A stretch of 52,054 nt of DNA from Muribaculaceae bacterium (GCA_017405965.1 JAFQZK010000032.1:1-52054); one strand, 5' to 3'. Counted from the stretch's first letter, positions 1 to 6,987 are shown. Program-made: numbers and translations. Notes: generated from the letters alone by a model not told the origin.

Positions 1-219
1 ATCCAAATATACTGTGCCATAATTACTTACTGTCTAGTCGCAATCGTGCAACATGACATGAAGCTTGAGCGCAGCATATATGAAACGCTCCAGATCCTGA
101 GCATCTCGCTGACTGACAAGACCCCGTTACGGGATCTTTTCGACAAACAGAATTTCAACAATGTCAAAGAGCTCTATGGTTCAAGTGAACCGAGTTTGTT
201 TGAAAATTTTATTTATTAA
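1..219 (+). CDS. IS4-family transposase, C-terminal fragment
   Basis: Frame 1 is open from the window edge to TAA at 217-219 and encodes 72 residues. It starts IQIYCAIITYCLVAIV and contains LQILSISLTDKTPLRDLF, which is the typical C-terminal tail of Bacteroidales IS4-family transposases (DDE recombinases, often with an N-terminal DUF4372). Only the tail is visible, so the catalytic residues cannot be checked and it is unknown whether the gene is intact upstream. The family call rests on recalled similarity of this tail and is fairly secure; the exact IS name is not claimed. Confidence 0.7.
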   Translation: MQIYCAIITYCLVAIVQHDMKLERSIYETLQILSISLTDKTPLRDLFDKQNFNNVKELYGSSEPSLFENFIY

Positions 220-250
220 CCGTCCACAATTTTTAGTGGACAGCAATGTC
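1..250 (+). mobile_element. Right end of an IS4-family insertion sequence
   Basis: This is the 3' part of an insertion sequence entering from the left edge. It contains the transposase C-terminus and, after its stop, an inverted repeat GTCCAC (222-227) / GTGGAC (236-241). The right boundary can be placed at about 250/251. From 251 onward the sequence matches the array repeat found at 7914-12524 (CTAAACAC then the repeat body), while the bases to the left do not. The element therefore landed inside a repeat copy. The left end and target duplication are outside the window. Confidence 0.65.
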
Positions 251-257
251 CTAAACA

Positions 258-585
258 CTATTTTCTTTTAGATTTCGGTGATTTATTGTTCATGAGGCGC
301 TGGTACTCGTCCTGCGCCAGGTTGGATAAACTTGGTGGTGCCTCAGCAAATCGAACGAGTTCGTTTGCATTCACCTTGCACAAGTTTTTTTATTCCTTTG
401 TCGCCGGTCACTGTGTTGACGGTGACGAAGGGCTCGTCCAATCGCTCGTTGAGACGGGCGATGATCTCTTTCAAGTCTTAGGTTTCCTGCTTGACTGACA
501 GCGGATTATTGGGGGATACAATGTACCCCCCTTTTGTGGTATAACAGGGGTTTTCAACAATTATTACGGGATGGCGGTCAGTCAT
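258..585 (-). pseudogene. Decayed small gene joined to an array-repeat tail
   Basis: Read on the minus strand from ATG at 583-585, it begins MTDRHPVIIVENP, reaches an in-frame TAA after about 35 codons, and then continues recognisably as LKEIIARLNERLDEPF and VTGDKGIK. It then runs into a REP-like hairpin insertion (324-391). Beyond the insertion the frame becomes DEYQRLMNNKSPKSKRK and stops at 258-260, which is the tail encoded in the array repeats at 7914-12524. A second, independently decayed copy lies at 907-1432. I do not recognise the protein family. The stop codon and the insertion make it non-functional as it stands. Confidence 0.55.
324..391 (+). repeat. REP-like hairpin element, copy 1
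   Basis: One of four copies of an element of about 69 bp. It begins GATAAACTTGG, continues GGTGCCTCA, has a bulged hairpin at 346-368, and ends with CTTGCACAA. The hairpin is GCAAA-T-CGAAC, a two-base loop GA, then GTTCG-TTTGC. The T is an unpaired bulge. Compared with copy 2 the stem has changed on both arms (AAC/GTT against AGC/GCT), so pairing is maintained. Confidence 0.75.
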
Positions 586-587
586 AA

Positions 588-680
588 ATCACAAAACCAC
601 AATACTTTAACGTATCATAACGACTCTTAAAGTACTGTCCGAAAGTCCCAACAGGATCACGCTTCCAATTTAGGCGCTGG
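588..680 (-). pseudogene. C-terminal remnant of an unknown gene
   Basis: On the minus strand this stretch reads VGTFGQYFKSRYDTLKY and ends CGFVIYD followed by TGA, which overlaps the ATG of the decayed gene at 258-585. A related fragment, TFERYLKSRYDALEG, is readable at about 6020-6090 on the same strand. The two share LKSRYD-type wording, so they are pieces of one gene family that has been dispersed and eroded here. No start codon or full domain is visible, and the family is not recognised. The overlap suggests that an intact ancestor was translationally coupled to the MTDRHP gene. Confidence 0.4.
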
Positions 681-819
681 ATTTCTGCGGTTTACCAATG
701 AAATTCTGCGCCTTTTGTGTTATACAATTCGTTTTCCCCACATCAGAGTCTGGTATGGTTTATCTCTCAACGGCTGCAAAAAATCCGATATGTCGGCGGT
801 GCGTTTCATCGAATTTTAC

Positions 820-827
820 TACTTTTG
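820..827 (+). promoter_or_regulatory. -7 box (TACTTTTG) of a putative small RNA
   Basis: TACTTTTG fits the Bacteroidetes -7 consensus TAnnTTTG and lies directly before a strongly folding stretch that ends in a terminator hairpin. No clear -33 TTTG was found at the usual spacing. Confidence 0.35.
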
Positions 828-828
828 C

Positions 829-908
829 GGTGCGGGACGAGTGAGGGAGGTAAAGCCCCCGCGTCGTGCACCATTCTCGGACAGTCACTTATGATTGTCC
901 GGTTTTTT
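829..908 (+). ncRNA. Candidate small RNA with terminator
   Basis: No coding frame is supported here, but the DNA folds well. GGTGC (829-833) pairs with GCACC (868-872), GACG (836-839) with CGTC (862-865), and GGG (845-847) with a CCC run before 860. A second hairpin, GGACA (879-883) / TGTCC (896-900), is followed by six T residues (903-908), like an intrinsic terminator. With the -7 box at 820-827 this would give a transcript of about 75-80 nt. It does not match any RNA family I recognise, and the surroundings are eroded, so it could be chance structure. Confidence 0.3.
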
Positions 909-1061
909 ATTCAAGGATTCCCAATTCGTTGAGTTCCTTCGTCATCTTCTCTGTCGAATTGAGGGCGTTGGCGAAGATGTCGAGGTTCTGCGGACAGTCT
1001 GCCAGGGGCAGTTCTATCTCCATTCTGTAGTCGTCAGCATCGGTGAAGATTCGGTTCTCCG

Positions 1062-1130
1062 AAAATTTGTGCAAGCCGAATGCAAAGTAAAGCATGCTTT
1101 AACTTAGCTGAGGCGCCGCCAAATTTATTC
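1062..1130 (-). repeat. REP-like hairpin element, copy 2 (inserted)
   Basis: This 69-bp copy is in reverse orientation. Its flanks (ending TTCTCCG at 1061 and resuming ATACGTATTC at 1131) join directly in the related sequence at 6907-6925, so the limits are exact to within one base. On the minus strand its stem is AAGT-T-AAAGC, loop AT, GCTTT-ACTT (1082-1108). The bulged T again lies five pairs from the loop, and the stem sequence differs completely from the other copies. No target duplication is obvious. Confidence 0.8.
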
Positions 1131-1173
1131 ATACGTATTCTATCGAAGACCCCTTCTTCAGCGCTGCCTGGTT

Positions 1174-1236
1174 GGATAAACTTGGCGGCGCCTCAGCAAA
1201 TCGAGCGAGCTCGTTTGCCTTCAACTTGCACAAGAA
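1174..1236 (+). repeat. REP-like hairpin element, copy 3
   Basis: Same layout as the copy at 324-391: GATAAACTTGGCGG, GCGCCTCA, a hairpin at 1196-1218 (GCAAA-T-CGAGC, loop GA, GCTCG-TTTGC), then CTTGCACAAG. It interrupts the decayed gene at 907-1432. The plus-strand reading frames across it are by-products of the repeat. Confidence 0.75.
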
Positions 1237-1608
1237 TTATGCCTTTGTCGCCGGTCACGGTGCCCGCGGTGAAGAAGGGCTCGTCCAATCGCTCGCTGAG
1301 GCGGGCGATGATATCCTTCAAGCCTTTGCTCTAGTGCTTGACAGACAGCGTTTTTTTGGGGGATACAATGTACCTCCCTTTTGTGGCATAATAGGGATTT
1401 TCTACATTTATTATTGGATGGCAATCGGTCATAGATCACAAAATCACAAAATCACAATACTTTTATGACTTACAGCGGGTCCGTTTTTCATCATGCCATC
1501 CGCAATCTGTCGCTCCGATGAGGCTAGTATGAGAGTTATTCACTGCCTCCCTGCCTATAACCTGGTTGACACTGACAGGAGTTTTCCTGGGCAACAATGA
1601 TTGTATGC

Positions 1609-1646
1609 AATGAGTCCTTGCTGCGCTGATGCAACAAGGACTCATT
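1609..1646. terminator. 12-bp inverted repeat downstream of the lipoprotein gene
   Basis: AATGAGTCCTTG (1609-1620) and CAAGGACTCATT (1635-1646) form a perfect 12-bp stem just past the 3' end of the minus-strand gene at 1679-2203. There is no long T-run after it, so it may act as a transcript-end stabiliser rather than a full intrinsic terminator. Confidence 0.45.
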
Positions 1647-1678
1647 TATCCTAAGTAGTGTATCTCGAAAACTGCTGT

Positions 1679-2203
1679 TTAGAAGGAGATCTCTTCAGTA
1701 GCATTGACGGCGCCGTCAGCACTAATAGTGTAGCCGTAGACACCACCTGTCTTCCTGGGCACGTACTCGGCAACCTTGTCGGCCTTAATGCCCTTGCCGC
1801 CTACGAAGAAGTAGGGCTGGTCATATCCTTTTTTCGCGCCATTGATCATGACATTGTGTTTAAGTTCAGCGACAAGGTCATAGTTTTCCTTCGTCAGCTG
1901 GACTCCGCTCTTCAATTTAAAGTCACACTTCGCACCGACAATAGCGGGCAGTTTATTGACTTTCACCTTTTTATTCCACGTGGTGGATGTGACGGTTTCG
2001 GTGACAGCTTTGCCATCACTATCCTTGTAAGTCATGGTCACATCACAAATGTCAATCATATCCTGGGAGAATGTGACAGAAGCCTCATAGCTTATGCTTT
2101 TGCTCGTGGGCTCGTCTCCCTTCTTGTCGTCGTCACTGCCACAACTTGTCATTGTGAGGGCGGCCATGAGGACCAACACACTCATATAAAAAAACTTCTT
2201 CAT
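1679..2203 (-). CDS. Small lipoprotein of unknown function
   Basis: The 174-residue product has a lipoprotein signal (MKKFFYMSVLVLMAALTMTSC, with lipid attachment at the Cys) followed by an acidic linker GSDDDKKGDEP typical of exported Bacteroidetes lipoproteins. The rest is a likely all-beta domain with no motif I recognise. It is the last gene of a minus-strand series that starts near 4969 or 4187, with 61 bp to the upstream gene, and a strong inverted repeat follows it. An envelope location is well supported. Function is unknown. Confidence 0.8.
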   Translation of the reverse strand: MKKFFYMSVLVLMAALTMTSCGSDDDKKGDEPTSKSISYEASVTFSQDMIDICDVTMTYKDSDGKAVTETVTSTTWNKKVKVNKLPAIVGAKCDFKLKSGVQLTKENYDLVAELKHNVMINGAKKGYDQPYFFVGGKGIKADKVAEYVPRKTGGVYGYTISADGAVNATEEISF

Positions 2204-2264
2204 AATTTTTGATTCTTGTTAGATTAATATGAAAATTTAGGTGTATAATCGTTTTTACTCACTA

Positions 2265-2753
2265 TCAGTCGGTCATACCATCGTAATGGATGGCGATCGT
2301 CTTGGTGTCAAGGGTCGTGTTGCCACTGAGTTCGCCTCGAATGCAAGTAACTACTGCGTCGAAATCCCAGTCAAACTGGTTCTTCACGAGGGTCTTGTCA
2401 AGTTTATCGAGTTTGGCCTTGAAAGCATTAACCTTGGCGACCATATCGTCAAATTTCTTCTTGGCATTTTGATCTTCACGCTTCAGGACCTCATCTTGAT
2501 TCTTCTTGTTGATATCCACATTCCATGTATCGGTTTTGACCAATTGCTGAAACTCGGCATAAAGGGCTTCATAATTTGCTTTAGCTTCGGTATTGCCATC
2601 AACAGACGTTATTTTTTTCTGCTCATTGGTCATAGCGGTGCTAACCGTATAGATAGCATTTAATGGCTCTTTCTCTTCGTCACACGATGACATGCAAACA
2701 CTCAGTAAGGCAACACACATGATGGCGCCTACAGTAAATAAAAACTTCTTCAT
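2265..2753 (-). CDS. Small lipoprotein, tandem paralogue 1
   Basis: 162 residues with signal MKKFLFTVGAIMCVALLSVC and lipobox MSSC. The first 16 residues are identical to those of the next gene upstream (2824-3324), and later segments also match (DVNKKNQDEVLKRED against TKGDQDEVFKRED; VNAFKAKLDKLD against VNAFKSKLEKLD). The two are therefore a tandem duplication that has diverged. The centre is rich in Lys and Glu and probably helical. The gap to 2824 is 70 bp and contains a weak -7-like TACCTTTA on the minus strand (2804-2811). No family is recognised. Confidence 0.8.
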   Translation of the reverse strand: MKKFLFTVGAIMCVALLSVCMSSCDEEKEPLNAIYTVSTAMTNEQKKITSVDGNTEAKANYEALYAEFQQLVKTDTWNVDINKKNQDEVLKREDQNAKKKFDDMVAKVNAFKAKLDKLDKTLVKNQFDWDFDAVVTCIRGELSGNTTLDTKTIAIHYDGMTD

Positions 2754-2823
2754 TTTTTTTGTTTTGTTTTTTGAATTTAATTAATGCAATAGTTTAATTC
2801 ATATAAAGGTATAAAATTGTTTG

Positions 2824-3324
2824 TTAGTTAGACTCGGGATGATATCTGTCGTATTTGAAGGTCGTCGTCTTGGTATCAATGATTTTTTCACCAGAGAGCG
2901 AAACGCGCCTGCAAGTCAAGACGAGGGTGGCCCTCCAGTAGAACTGGTTCTTCGGGTCGTTCTGGTCGAGTTTCTCGAGTTTGCTCTTGAAAGCATTGAC
3001 CTTGGTTTCCAATTCGGTCAATTTTTTCTTGGCAACTTCATCTTCACGCTTGAAAACCTCATCCTGATCGCCCTTGGTATATTTCACAGTCCACTCGCCT
3101 CCCGCGAGGATTTCCCCGAACTCGGCACGAAGGGCGTTATAAGTATCTCTAGCACCCGTTTCGCCTGCCAATTGGCTGAAATAAGTCACTTCTTCATCAT
3201 ACGCACCACCATAGGAATAAGTGGCCTGCATATCGGGCTCTTTGTCATCTCCACACGATGCCAGACAAACACTCGCTAAGGCCACACACATGATGGCGCC
3301 TACAGTAAATAAAAACTTCTTCAT
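2824..3324 (-). CDS. Small lipoprotein, tandem paralogue 2
   Basis: 166 residues, signal MKKFLFTVGAIMCVALASVC with lipobox LASC, followed by GDDKEPD. It is the sister of the product at 2265-2753: the same signal peptide, a shared helical segment with QDEVFKREDEVAKKKL, and a shared C-terminal stretch with DTKT and YDR. It lies 86 bp downstream of the secreted protein gene at 3411-4187 on the same strand, so co-transcription is plausible. The signal region stays nearly identical while the mature part has diverged, which may reflect recent duplication with selection on the exposed part. Function is unknown. Confidence 0.8.
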   Translation of the reverse strand: MKKFLFTVGAIMCVALASVCLASCGDDKEPDMQATYSYGGAYDEEVTYFSQLAGETGARDTYNALRAEFGEILAGGEWTVKYTKGDQDEVFKREDEVAKKKLTELETKVNAFKSKLEKLDQNDPKNQFYWRATLVLTCRRVSLSGEKIIDTKTTTFKYDRYHPESN

Positions 3325-3410
3325 TTTCTTGTTTTATCAGTTTTGAAAAATAATAAATAATAAAATACAATTGTCTATTATTTGGTTTTGTGAGCACGGC
3401 TCTGCAAGTA

Positions 3411-4187
3411 TTACTTGCAAGGGATTTTCGTGAAATTCCAGTATTTGCCCGGCATCTTGAGTTCAAACTCGCTGTCCTCAAGCGACAGCGGCGGGAAAAT
3501 AAGGGCAAAACGCAGTTTCTGGTAAGGCTGCTCAATAAGGGTGCGCGAGGGTTTGACGCCAATGTTTTGGGCCTGAACGATGCGCATCTTGCCACTCTTC
3601 TTAGCCTTGATGTAGGTATCGGCGCTGGCGCTGGCATAGATCGCCTTGGCTTCATCGTTCTCATATTCCAGTTCCACGCGGGTCTCGGTGTCGGAGCAGC
3701 ACACGCGCAAAATCTTGATGTTACCGGCATTTTTGTCAGCCTTGTAGATCGGGTTCTCTCTCATGAAGCGGTAGCCCGAGTAGTCAGTCAAGGTCACCTT
3801 GTCGTTGTTCATGACACTGGGACCGTCTTCGGTGCGACCGGCAGGACCATACAGGCTGGTGATTTTGCGGGTAATGTTACGCTGGTCGGTGTATTCATAT
3901 TTCCAGTTCAACACAGCAGCTTCCTCATACTTGGCAAGGGCCTCGGCATACTGGCCGTCCTCCTCAAGTTCGCGAGCCTCGTCCATAGCAGCGGTGAAAT
4001 CAGCTTGGTATTGTGCCTTCTCACGGGCATGGATTTCGGCCTTCTGCTTGCGTTCCTGTGAATCCAGTACCGAGTTGATACCGTTGAGCACACCACGAGC
4101 GATGCGGTCGGTTTGGGTGTACTGTGCCTGGATAGGCATCATGGCAGCAAGTACCATCATTGTTGCAATCAATAATCTTGTTCTCAT
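3411..4187 (-). CDS. Secreted protein with a helical, TPR-like N-terminal half
   Basis: 258 residues with a cleavable signal peptide (MRTRLLIATMMVLAAMMPIQAQ). Residues about 45-95 are strongly helical and charged (KAEIHAREKAQYQ, EDGQYAEALAKYEEAAVL), the latter resembling a single tetratricopeptide unit. The C-terminal half looks like a beta-rich domain ending WNFTKIPCK. It lies between the AraC-type gene (stop at 4289) and the two lipoproteins, all on the minus strand. No CAAAnnTA box is visible directly upstream, so it may be read from the promoter at 5000-5007. Function is unknown; an envelope role is inferred from the signal. Confidence 0.75.
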   Translation of the reverse strand: MRTRLLIATMMVLAAMMPIQAQYTQTDRIARGVLNGINSVLDSQERKQKAEIHAREKAQYQADFTAAMDEARELEEDGQYAEALAKYEEAAVLNWKYEYTDQRNITRKITSLYGPAGRTEDGPSVMNNDKVTLTDYSGYRFMRENPIYKADKNAGNIKILRVCCSDTETRVELEYENDEAKAIYASASADTYIKAKKSGKMRIVQAQNIGVKPSRTLIEQPYQKLRFALIFPPLSLEDSEFELKMPGKYWNFTKIPCK

Positions 4188-4288
4188 TGTTTTGTCATTT
4201 AGTTTTAATATAATTATACTACATTTGTCTGTATTTGGTCAGGATAACACTTTTCCTGTCGGCAAATGGCAACATCTGCCAACCCAGG

Positions 4289-4969
4289 TCAGTCCATCAG
4301 GCGCTTTTTCTCGCGGTACTGTTTGGGCGACATGCCAAACCGGTTTCTGAAGATGGTGCGGAATGTGGTCGTGCCCCCAAAGCCCGCCTCGTGGGCCACA
4401 GCATCGATAGTCCAGTTGGGCTGCTCCACCAGCAGGCGGCAACCATCCAGCAGACGCTTGGTGGTCAGGTACTCGGCGAGGGTATTGTCTTCTGTACGGG
4501 CTTTAATGGCTTGGGTTATGCGCCGCTGGGTCAAACCGAGTGTCTGCGCTATCTCCTTGAGCGTCACATCAGGGTTCCTGTGCAGCCTCAATCTGTCCAT
4601 CTGCGCGTCAATCCAGCCCATGAGTTGTTCGTCGGTCATGTCGGCAACATTGGCCACATCATTGATTTCCTGCTGTAACAACGCGCCCGCCTGGTCGGCC
4701 TGATTGGCTTGACGCATCATGTCATTGATTTTATCTTGGGCTTTCTTGAGTTCCTCTTCGGCTTTCTGCAGTTCATGTTCGGTCTGATAGAAGGCTTCCT
4801 TGGTTGAGGCCTGTTGCTCATCTCTCTCGCGCACCTGACTCATCAGATTGGTATTGTGCTTCATCAGTTTCTGGACCATATTAAACGATAGCACCAGTGC
4901 GAGGATAACCGCAACAAATGTAGCCGTCACGGCCACGATGATGAGTTTCAGTATAAGAGTATCTTGCAT
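4289..4969 (-). CDS. Membrane-anchored AraC-type HTH protein
   Basis: The 226-residue product starts MQDTLILKLIIVAV with one transmembrane helix (about 6-28). A long charged coiled coil follows (about 35-95, TEHELQKAEEELKKAQDKI), then a C-terminal AraC-type double HTH (about 125-223) with the usual WTIDAVAHEAGFGGTTTFRT and FGMSPKQYREK. I chose this start over a longer in-frame one at 5062 because a -7 box (5000-5007) lies inside the longer version. It lacks a cupin or sensor-kinase domain, so the signal it senses is unknown. This arrangement recalls the membrane-tethered AraC-like proteins of Bacteroidales that may couple envelope state to transcription. It probably regulates 4187-1679. Confidence 0.8.
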   Translation of the reverse strand: MQDTLILKLIIVAVTATFVAVILALVLSFNMVQKLMKHNTNLMSQVRERDEQQASTKEAFYQTEHELQKAEEELKKAQDKINDMMRQANQADQAGALLQQEINDVANVADMTDEQLMGWIDAQMDRLRLHRNPDVTLKEIAQTLGLTQRRITQAIKARTEDNTLAEYLTTKRLLDGCRLLVEQPNWTIDAVAHEAGFGGTTTFRTIFRNRFGMSPKQYREKKRLMD

Positions 4970-4999
4970 ACTAAGCAACCATATTTCGTGATTCAAGTA

Positions 5000-5007
5000 C
5001 AAAGTTA
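5000..5007 (-). promoter_or_regulatory. -7 box TAACTTTG for the AraC-type gene
   Basis: The minus strand reads TAACTTTG, a match to TAnnTTTG, 31 bp before the ATG at 4969. It supports the short start of that gene. No TTTG was found at the expected -33 distance. Confidence 0.5.
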
Positions 5008-5155
5008 CTATTATTTTGAATGGGACTCCAGAAATTCGACAAAATACCGAAATCTGTATCAACCGAATCGGCTACAAAGCGACCAAATCGCCAATTCTGC
5101 GTCAAAAAAGGCACAAACAATCATCCATTTGGCCTTGTCATAACAAGAGAATGAT

Positions 5156-5163
5156 TACCTTTG
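5156..5163 (+). promoter_or_regulatory. -7 box TACCTTTG for the interrupted membrane gene
   Basis: TACCTTTG lies 32 bp before ATG 5195, with TTG at 5135-5137 eighteen bases upstream, a good Bacteroidetes promoter layout. It is divergent from the AraC-type gene. Confidence 0.5.
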
Positions 5164-5194
5164 TGCCATTATAATAAATATTCATGATACCCAA

Positions 5195-5779
5195 ATGAAC
5201 AAGACCACAAACGACAATTTGGATTACACCCAATCTACTCTCCGCAACATAAACCATCTGGACTCTGGCCTACCCTAATGGGTCATTTTAACTGCCTTCA
5301 TCATCATGGTGGTGGCAGCCATTTTTACCATCACCCCGATTGATCGATGGTTTAAAGACTATGCTTCGATAGTCATTGCGCTCATCAACACGGTGGGCAT
5401 GGTGACGATGTATTTCACGGAGATGCGTGGCATGAAGCGTCTGTACCACCCGCTCACAGCATTGTGGATTGTTGTCATTGCACTCAACATCGTCAGTTTC
5501 TTTGCCATCCTCTTTGAGTCGGCCTTTCCCGAAGTCAGTTTCATCATTGCTTGTGTGTTGCCTTTGTGTTATCTGCCGCTGGGAGCACTGATCATCATCT
5601 GGTACCGCGGGCATCTGCAGAGTTTAGGCATTTGGATGATTGTCCGAATCCTCATCGTCATTCTACTCCCCATTGCCTGGTATATACTGGGCATCGGCCT
5701 GAACGACATTTTCCTGGATTCCATCATTCTCATTACCGAACTCATCTATGCATGGCAGTTCTACCGTCTCCTCCGATAG
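5195..5779 (+). pseudogene. Multi-pass membrane protein interrupted by an in-frame TAA
   Basis: A single reading frame runs from ATG 5195 to the stop at 5777-5779 (195 codons), except for TAA at 5276-5278 (codon 28). The part before the stop (MNKTTNDNLDYTQSTL) is hydrophilic. The part after it encodes about five transmembrane helices, starting WVILTAFIIMVVAAIF. A shorter product could begin at ATG 5306 but would lose part of helix 1. The promoter box and the frame agreement on both sides of the stop argue for one ancestral gene with a recent nonsense mutation. It is followed by the remnant of a LuxR-type regulator, so the two may have been a regulator/sensor pair. The family is not recognised. 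Confidence 0.6.
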
Positions 5780-5825
5780 TCATAACAGGCACGGTTTTCA
5801 TAATGTAATAATGTAATGACATCAT

Positions 5826-5983
5826 GTGAACAAGGAAATTGCCGCCCACCTCGGCATATCGGTCAACACCGACATTACCCATCGCCGCAACATCGCCCAG
5901 AAACTCCAGACACACAGTCAGCAGGACTAACCATCTATGCCATCGTCAACGACCTGATTGACATCAACGCCGTGAAACTGTAA
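5826..5983 (+). pseudogene. LuxR-type HTH domain fragment, frameshifted
   Basis: The frame starting NKEIAAHLGISVNT and HRRNIAQKLQTHS is the C-terminal DNA-binding helix-turn-helix of a LuxR/FixJ-type response regulator. After THS a shift of frame restores the usual end, SAGLTIYAIVNDLIDINAVKL, before TAA at 5981-5983. No receiver domain or start codon is present upstream, where the previous frame ends at 5779. This is a remnant, not a working regulator. The motif match is strong because the order and spacing fit Bacteroidales response regulators. Confidence 0.7.
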
Positions 5984-6093
5984 TGTTGGAGCGGTGATAG
6001 CCGTTTTTCCACATAAACCACAATCCTTCTAACGCATCATAGCGACTCTTGAGATACCGCTCAAAAGTTACCAATGAGGTTTCAGCGTTCTTT

Positions 6094-6765
6094 TTATTTG
6101 TTGATAAATGTCAAGACTTGCTGTGCAATTGACCTCATTCCTTTTACGGTGGGATGATTCTGTTTCTTGTCAATATCTTTTAGTTCGATATATGGAATGT
6201 CGTAATGGTTACAAATCACTTTGGTCGATTCTTTAAAATCTTTATCCAGGATGTCATTGATGAGAAAGAAGATCCTGACATTGGGATACCTCTCCTTTGC
6301 CTGCTGTAGCAGGTTAGCCAATGCGGGACGATAGGTGAAGAAGTCGGCCTGAGCGAAATCATCATATTGGTAATCGCCCAATTCTGCCCCCGCCCAGTCG
6401 TCGTTGGTGGCTCCAAAGATGAAAATCACATCAGGGCTGCCCAGGCGAGGCAATCGGGTGACAAACGACCTGTAGCTGTAATCTTCATTGTTGTATCCGT
6501 GGTTGCTGACCGTGGCACCGCTGTAAGAATCAATTTTCTCAATGAGGCAGCCAGCCTGATTGATGACCTGCCACCACCAGGTCTGAGTGACATTGTCCAC
6601 ATCGGTTCTTGAAGTGTCGGCCGGGGTATAGTACCATGTCTCGTTTCCCTCGGGTATATACCCTTGAAAAGTCGAGTAAGAGTCACCCAAAACCGAAACG
6701 CGTAGTCGATTCTGTGCACTGGCAAGCAGCGGGATCAGCAGAATGAGAAGCAAGACTTTTTTCAT
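6094..6765 (-). CDS. SGNH/GDSL-family hydrolase, secreted
   Basis: The 223-residue product starts MKKVLLLILLIPLLASAQ, a cleavable signal peptide; I prefer this Met to one three codons upstream because it begins a standard signal. Block I is VLGDSYSTF with the catalytic Ser at about residue 29, the Asn block is IFGATNDDW, and the C-terminal His block is NHPTVKGM. It belongs to the SGNH esterase/lipase group, which includes carbohydrate deacetylases and lysophospholipases; the substrate cannot be read from sequence. A -7 box (6796-6803) and a partial array repeat lie just upstream, so it is the last gene of the cassette-like string. Confidence 0.85.
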   Translation of the reverse strand: MKKVLLLILLIPLLASAQNRLRVSVLGDSYSTFQGYIPEGNETWYYTPADTSRTDVDNVTQTWWWQVINQAGCLIEKIDSYSGATVSNHGYNNEDYSYRSFVTRLPRLGSPDVIFIFGATNDDWAGAELGDYQYDDFAQADFFTYRPALANLLQQAKERYPNVRIFFLINDILDKDFKESTKVICNHYDIPYIELKDIDKKQNHPTVKGMRSIAQQVLTFINK

Positions 6766-6795
6766 AACTAACAATGATTGATGTTATTAATAGCA

Positions 6796-6803
6796 CAAAG
6801 GTA
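6796..6803 (-). promoter_or_regulatory. -7 box TACCTTTG for the SGNH hydrolase
   Basis: The minus strand carries TACCTTTG 31 bp before ATG 6765, preceded by a degenerate copy of the array-repeat tail (about 6815-6855). Confidence 0.5.
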
Positions 6804-6853
6804 GTGATTATTCCCCAAAAACGCTGATATTTCACTTTGATTTTGGTGATTTT

Positions 6854-6979
6854 TCAAGCGGGCAGTTTAATCTCCATGCTGTAGTCGCCGGCATCGATGA
6901 AGATGCGGTTCTCCGATACATACTCTATCGAAGACCCCTTCTTCAGCGCTGCCTGTTTTCCGTTTATCGTCAGTATCAT
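6854..6979 (-). CDS. 41-residue small open frame, possible microprotein or gene fragment
   Basis: From ATG 6977-6979 to TGA 6854-6856 the minus strand encodes 41 residues beginning MILTINGKQAALKKGSS and containing SENRIFIDAGDY. It equals the middle of the decayed gene at 907-1432, without the hairpin insertion found there. It has its own -7 box (7003-7010) 24 bp upstream, set inside an 11-bp perfect inverted repeat. It is therefore either an expressed small protein or a truncated remnant that kept a promoter. It reads directly into the repeat-like tail before the SGNH gene. Function is unknown. Confidence 0.4.
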   Translation of the reverse strand: MILTINGKQAALKKGSSIEYVSENRIFIDAGDYSMEIKLPA

Positions 6980-6987
6980 AAAGAATT

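Larger units (their letters stand above)
907..1432 (-). pseudogene. Decayed small gene carrying two REP-like insertions
   Basis: Minus-strand reading from ATG at 1430-1432 gives MTDCHPIINVENP, a TAG after about 34 codons, then LKDIIARLSERLDEPF, VTGDKGII, a hairpin insertion (1174-1236), QAALKKGSSIEYV, a second insertion (1062-1130), and finally SENRIFTDADDY and NELGILE with a stop at 907-909. Without the insertions the protein would be about 140 residues. The middle segment also occurs without the second insertion at 6854-6979, which proves that the element at 1062-1130 is an insertion. The function is not recognised. Confidence 0.6.

Noticed and set aside
286-1468. Plus-strand frames of 70-98 codons containing SSFAFTLHKFF-like wording
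   Set aside because: They are translations of the REP-like element and of the decayed minus-strand genes. Similar hypothetical proteins arise wherever this repeat occurs.
4289-5062. Longer start for the AraC-type gene
   Set aside because: The extra 31 codons cover the likely promoter and delay the transmembrane start; the Met at 4969 is better.
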